DNA from: Prevotella sp. UBA2456
Lineage (GTDB): Bacteria > Bacteroidota > Bacteroidia > Bacteroidales > Bacteroidaceae
DNA: 53,540 nt
Assembly: GCA_002342415.1 (NCBI GenBank)
Contig: DDPY01000056.1
Span: 103,406-156,945, forward strand
Reading direction: 5' to 3'
How positions within the stretch are numbered: the stretch's first letter is position 1; each line of letters starts with the position of its first letter. The position numbers and the translations under genes were made by a program. The notes beneath the pieces are model-generated. The model saw only the letters and a list, made by a program, of their open reading frames with translations, did no database searches and was not told where the DNA came from. Below are positions 50,422 to 53,540 of this stretch, piece by piece.

Positions 50422-52398
50422 TTATATAATTACATCGCTTCCGCGCTGTTTGGCCAGCGCATCACGCAAGTATTGAGTGTCTCTATATTCCTCCATCAGT
50501 TCTTTCAGCTTGGCATGGTCTATGTTGGACCCCATCTCCTTCAACTGCCGCTGAAGGGTTTTCAGATGCTGGTTAACGATATCCATGCGGAAATCGAGTA
50601 TGAGGTGCTGGATATGCTGGCGCAACTCGACATCATTGTATTCCTTGTCAAAGATGCGGCTCAGCTGATGATTGTCGATGCCCAAGGTGGTTGCCAGCCT
50701 GCTGATTTCCGGATCGGGATGCTGCATGAAGTAGCGGTCGGCCTGGAATCCTGCTTCCGAGGAATGGTCTACAGCCTCACGAAGTATGCGGTTGTAGAGC
50801 TCATTCGAGAAGGACAGCTGGTCCTGCCCGAGGTCGTAGTCCACATACTGTGCCACATTAAGGTTGATGGTGGTTCCATCCTCTGTCTCTAAATCGCGGA
50901 AAATAATCTCATGTCCATGACGGATAATATTCTGTATCAGCAGGCGCTCTACCTCATGTTCCGAGGTGAGCGACGAGAAATTCTGGTTAGAGGGGGCCTC
51001 TGGCTGCACACTCTCTGCTGCGAGCCTGCTCTCTACCCGCAGTTCCTCCTTCCGCAGTTCTTCGCGATTGCCCGCAATATACTTATTGGTCTGACTGATG
51101 AGTGTCCGCTCATCCACATCGAGTCGCTGGGCACAGTCGCTGATATAGGTTGCACGCACGATGGGATCGGGGATGACACTCACCGAGCGTACGATGCTGT
51201 TGATGGCTTCGGCACGCTTGATGGGGTCCTTGACATTCTTCAGCATCAGCTCGGTCTTGAACTGGATGAAGTCTGTCTGGTGCTCCTCGATATACGCTTT
51301 AAACTGCTGAGCCGTATGCTTGCGGGCAAACGAGTCGGGATCGTCGCCATCAGGCAGCAGCAGCACCTTCACATTCATACCTTCCTGCAGCAGCATGTCA
51401 GTACCACGCATGGCTGCATGGATGCCGGCCTCGTCACCATCATAGAGCAGCACAATATTAGGGGTGAAGCGTCGCAGTAGCTTGATCTGATGATTCGAAA
51501 GCGCCGTACCGCTGTTGGCCACCACATTCTCCAATCCACACTGGTGCATGGCTATCACATCGGTATAGCCTTCCACCATATAGACGCAGTCTTCCTTGAC
51601 AATCGCCTTCTTTGCCTGATAGATGCCATAGAGCTCGCGTTCCTTATGATAGATTTCCGAGTCGGGCGAGTTGACATATTTCTGCTGCACACCCTTGGTG
51701 GCTGCATCGAGCTTACGGCCACCAAAGGCTACTACCTTGCCCGAGACATTCAACCAAGGGAAGATGGCCCGACCCGCAAAACGGTCGTAGAGCTGAGGGG
51801 TGGATGACGGCTGTTGGGAAGTCTCTCCTCTTTCATAGCACAGTCCTGTCTTCAACAGAAATTCGTCCATGAAGCCTTTCCTGTGCGCCTCGTTCACCAA
51901 GGCATCACGCTTGGTAAGCGCAAAACCCAACTGGAACTTCTCAATGATGTCGTCACGAATACCGCGACTGCGAAAATACTGCTTACCAATAGCCATCCCG
52001 TCGACATTATTTTTCAGTATGTCGTGGAAATACTGGCAAGCCCACTCATTGACTACAAACATCGACTCGCGGTCGCTTTGTTCACGCTTTTCGTCATCCG
52101 TCAACTCACGCTCCTGAATCTCGATGTTATACTTCTTTGCCAACCATCGTAATGCTTCTGGATAAGTTATCTGCTCATGCTTCATTAGGAAATTGACAGC
52201 ATTGCCACCCTCTCCACAAGCAAAGCACTTGCATATCTGGCGCGCTGGAGACACCATAAACGAGGGAGTCTTGTCGTCATGAAACGGGCACAGGCCCTTG
52301 TAGTTAACCCCCGCCTTGCGCAGGTTAACGAACTCACCCACCACGTCCACGATATTCGTGGCATCCATAATCTTATCTACTGTCTCCCTATCAATCAT
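50422..52398 (-). CDS. dnaG: DNA primase
   Basis: Synthesises RNA primers at the replication fork. The 658-aa protein has a CHC2 zinc-binding domain with C37, H40, C58 and C61 (CPFH...CFAC), a primase core (MEGYTDVIAMHQCGLENVVANSGTALS within the toprim region, LLYDGDEAGIHAAMRG with acidic metal ligands) and a C-terminal helicase-binding region. The linker (residues about 440-475) is Glu/Arg-rich, with LRKEELRVESRL, and resembles a low-complexity insertion. It has its own promoter upstream and cls downstream. Confidence 0.95.
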   Translation of the reverse strand: MIDRETVDKIMDATNIVDVVGEFVNLRKAGVNYKGLCPFHDDKTPSFMVSPARQICKCFACGEGGNAVNFLMKHEQITYPEALRWLAKKYNIEIQERELTDDEKREQSDRESMFVVNEWACQYFHDILKNNVDGMAIGKQYFRSRGIRDDIIEKFQLGFALTKRDALVNEAHRKGFMDEFLLKTGLCYERGETSQQPSSTPQLYDRFAGRAIFPWLNVSGKVVAFGGRKLDAATKGVQQKYVNSPDSEIYHKERELYGIYQAKKAIVKEDCVYMVEGYTDVIAMHQCGLENVVANSGTALSNHQIKLLRRFTPNIVLLYDGDEAGIHAAMRGTDMLLQEGMNVKVLLLPDGDDPDSFARKHTAQQFKAYIEEHQTDFIQFKTELMLKNVKDPIKRAEAINSIVRSVSVIPDPIVRATYISDCAQRLDVDERTLISQTNKYIAGNREELRKEELRVESRLAAESVQPEAPSNQNFSSLTSEHEVERLLIQNIIRHGHEIIFRDLETEDGTTINLNVAQYVDYDLGQDQLSFSNELYNRILREAVDHSSEAGFQADRYFMQHPDPEISRLATTLGIDNHQLSRIFDKEYNDVELRQHIQHLILDFRMDIVNQHLKTLQRQLKEMGSNIDHAKLKELMEEYRDTQYLRDALAKQRGSDVII

Positions 52399-52411
52399 AA
52401 TACAAGTGCTG

Positions 52412-52442
52412 CAAAGTTACGAATAAGTGAGAACAAAACAAA
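52412..52442 (-). promoter_or_regulatory. Promoter of dnaG-cls
   Basis: On the minus strand: TTTG (52442-52439), a 19-bp spacer and TAACTTTG (52419-52412), 13 nt before the ATG. Confidence 0.65.
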
Positions 52443-52534
52443 ATAAAATACACATTTTATTTTAATTTGCCGGACAAAAGGACTTGCACAAAAGTTGGAA
52501 AATGTGCACGTTTAATCCATTTTTGTGCATTTTA

Positions 52535-52566
52535 TTTGGCTGTGTGCGTAAAAAAACGTAACTTTG
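52535..52566 (+). promoter_or_regulatory. Promoter of etfB-etfA
   Basis: -33 TTTG at 52535-52538, a 20-bp spacer and -7 TAACTTTG at 52559-52566. Because it covers an in-frame upstream start at 52564, the etfB start is the ATG at 52609. Confidence 0.75.
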
Positions 52567-52608
52567 CACCCGATTTTTGAAATTTCAATACTATACATTA
52601 TTAATAAT

Positions 52609-53481
52609 ATGGCTTTAAAGATTGTTGTGCTGGCCAAACAAGTGCCAGACACCCGTAATGTGGGTAAGGATGCTATGACGGCCGAAGGTACCGTCAACCG
52701 TGCTGCCCTGCCCGCTATCTTCAATCCAGAAGATTTGAACGCCTTGGAGCAGGCTCTTCGGTTGAAAGAGCAGAACCCAGGCTCTACAGTAGGAATCCTC
52801 ACGATGGGTCCTCCACGTGCAGGAGAGATTATCCGTCAGGGACTCTATCGCGGTGCTGATACAGGTTGGTTGCTGACCGACCGTTTGTTTGCCGGTGCCG
52901 ACACCCTCGCTACTTCTTACGCCTTGGCTACCGCCATCAAGAAAATTGGTGACGTGGACATCGTGATTGGTGGCCGTCAGGCTATCGATGGTGATACGGC
53001 TCAGGTAGGCCCCCAGGTAGCTCAGAAGCTGGGACTGAACCAGGTGACCTACGCAGAAGAAGTGCTCAGTGTCAAGGACGGCAAGGCAACTATCAAGCGT
53101 GTCATCGATGGTGGTGTGGAGACTGTTGAGGCTCCGCTGCCCGTTGTGATTACCGTGAATGGCAGTGCTGCCCCCTGCCGCCCCCAGAACGCCAAGCTGG
53201 TGATGAAGTACAAGCGTGCTACCTGTCCGATGGAGCGTCCTGCCGAGGGCACGCCCTATGACAACCTCTATGAGGAGCGTCCTTACCTGACGCTCAACCA
53301 GTGGAGTGTTGCCGATGTGGACGGCGATGCTAACCAGTGCGGTCTCTCAGGCTCGCCCACGAAAGTGAAGGCTATCAAGAACATCGTGTTCCAGGCAAAG
53401 GAGTCGAAAACCTTAACGGCTTCTGATGCTGACATCGAGGGAATGATCAAAGAATTGTTGGAAGAAAAGATTATTGGTTAA
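52609..53481 (+). CDS. etfB: Electron transfer flavoprotein, beta subunit
   Basis: EtfAB accepts electrons from acyl-CoA dehydrogenases and similar enzymes. The 290-aa protein starts MALKIVVLAKQVPDTRNVGKDAM and includes FNPEDLNALEQALRLKE, GADTLATSYALATAIKKI and DIVIGGRQAIDGDTAQVGPQVAQKLG, which are characteristic of the beta subunit. The start is chosen downstream of the -7 box. The alpha-subunit gene begins 8 bp later. Confidence 0.92.
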   Translation: MALKIVVLAKQVPDTRNVGKDAMTAEGTVNRAALPAIFNPEDLNALEQALRLKEQNPGSTVGILTMGPPRAGEIIRQGLYRGADTGWLLTDRLFAGADTLATSYALATAIKKIGDVDIVIGGRQAIDGDTAQVGPQVAQKLGLNQVTYAEEVLSVKDGKATIKRVIDGGVETVEAPLPVVITVNGSAAPCRPQNAKLVMKYKRATCPMERPAEGTPYDNLYEERPYLTLNQWSVADVDGDANQCGLSGSPTKVKAIKNIVFQAKESKTLTASDADIEGMIKELLEEKIIG

Positions 53482-53488
53482 TTGAGAT

Positions 53489-53540
53489 ATGAACAACGTA
53501 TTTGTATATTGCGAGATAGAAGGTACTCAGGTACAGGAAG
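53489..53540 (+). CDS. etfA: Electron transfer flavoprotein alpha subunit, N-terminus (cut by window end)
   Basis: ATG at 53489, then NNVFVYCEIEGTQVQE, which resembles the start of EtfA/FixB (an N-terminal hydrophobic strand). Only 17 codons are visible. The identification rests mainly on its position after etfB. Confidence 0.7.
   Translation, partial: MNNVFVYCEIEGTQVQE

Noticed and set aside
1..53540. tRNA, rRNA or known riboswitch
   Set aside because: No cloverleaf, rRNA or recognisable riboswitch core was seen on either strand by eye; a covariance search could still find one.

Overview
The window looks like a chromosomal segment of a gut- or rumen-type member of the Bacteroidales, most likely Prevotellaceae. 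The evidence is the repeated SusC/SusD pairs, Bacteroidetes-type promoters (-33 TTTG, about 20 bp, -7 TAnnTTTG), secreted proteins ending in Prevotella-style Gly-Ile-Tyr-Ile / Asn-Gly-Lys-Lys tails, and housekeeping gene order typical of the group. Genus is inferred from style; no database was searched.

Layout: (1) 1-981, the 3' end of topB. (2) 1126-1649, a gene-free stretch with two degenerate 21/22-bp repeat arrays and a LacI-type operator. (3) 1770-41627, a large pectin (homogalacturonan) utilisation locus on the + strand. It holds a 1525-aa multimodular pectin methylesterase (CE8), a first SusC/SusD pair (6550-11874), then two copies of a five-gene cassette (12132-21980 and 23454-33214). 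Each cassette is SusC, SusD, a beta-helix surface lipoprotein, a small lipoprotein and a secreted protein with a C-terminal sorting-like tail. A PIN toxin-antitoxin pair and a small HTH gene lie between the copies. A catalytic operon follows (33437-41627): a 72-aa ORF, a glycoside hydrolase-PL1 pectate lyase fusion, a second PL1 lyase and a GH3 enzyme with PA14. (4) 41736-53540, core genes: yrbG-hslR-pth-rplY, ypfJ, a phosphopantetheinyl transferase and RecD-like helicase, a tiny membrane peptide with DUF3822 and rsmD, cls-dnaG, and etfB-etfA (cut at the edge).

How it works together (family knowledge plus inference): the CE8 enzyme removes methyl esters, the two PL1 domains cleave polygalacturonate by beta-elimination, and the GH-like domain and GH3 enzyme trim side chains or ends. 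Three SusC/SusD systems import oligosaccharides, and the DUF4957-like lipoproteins probably hold pectin at the surface. A shared near-perfect palindrome (CGTAAACGTTTACG) precedes the CE8 gene, the first SusC/D pair and cassette A, but I found none before cassette B or the catalytic operon. The window holds no SusR, hybrid two-component or ECF regulator, no cytoplasmic uronate enzymes and no inner-membrane importer.

Most unusual: the mosaic cassette duplication, with a 220-bp identical block; structurally similar hairpins inside the signal-peptide codons of both duplicated susC genes despite different sequence; the GH-PL1 fusion; and four gene-free regions of the locus carrying degenerate repeats of 21-22 bp (or 11 bp) period.
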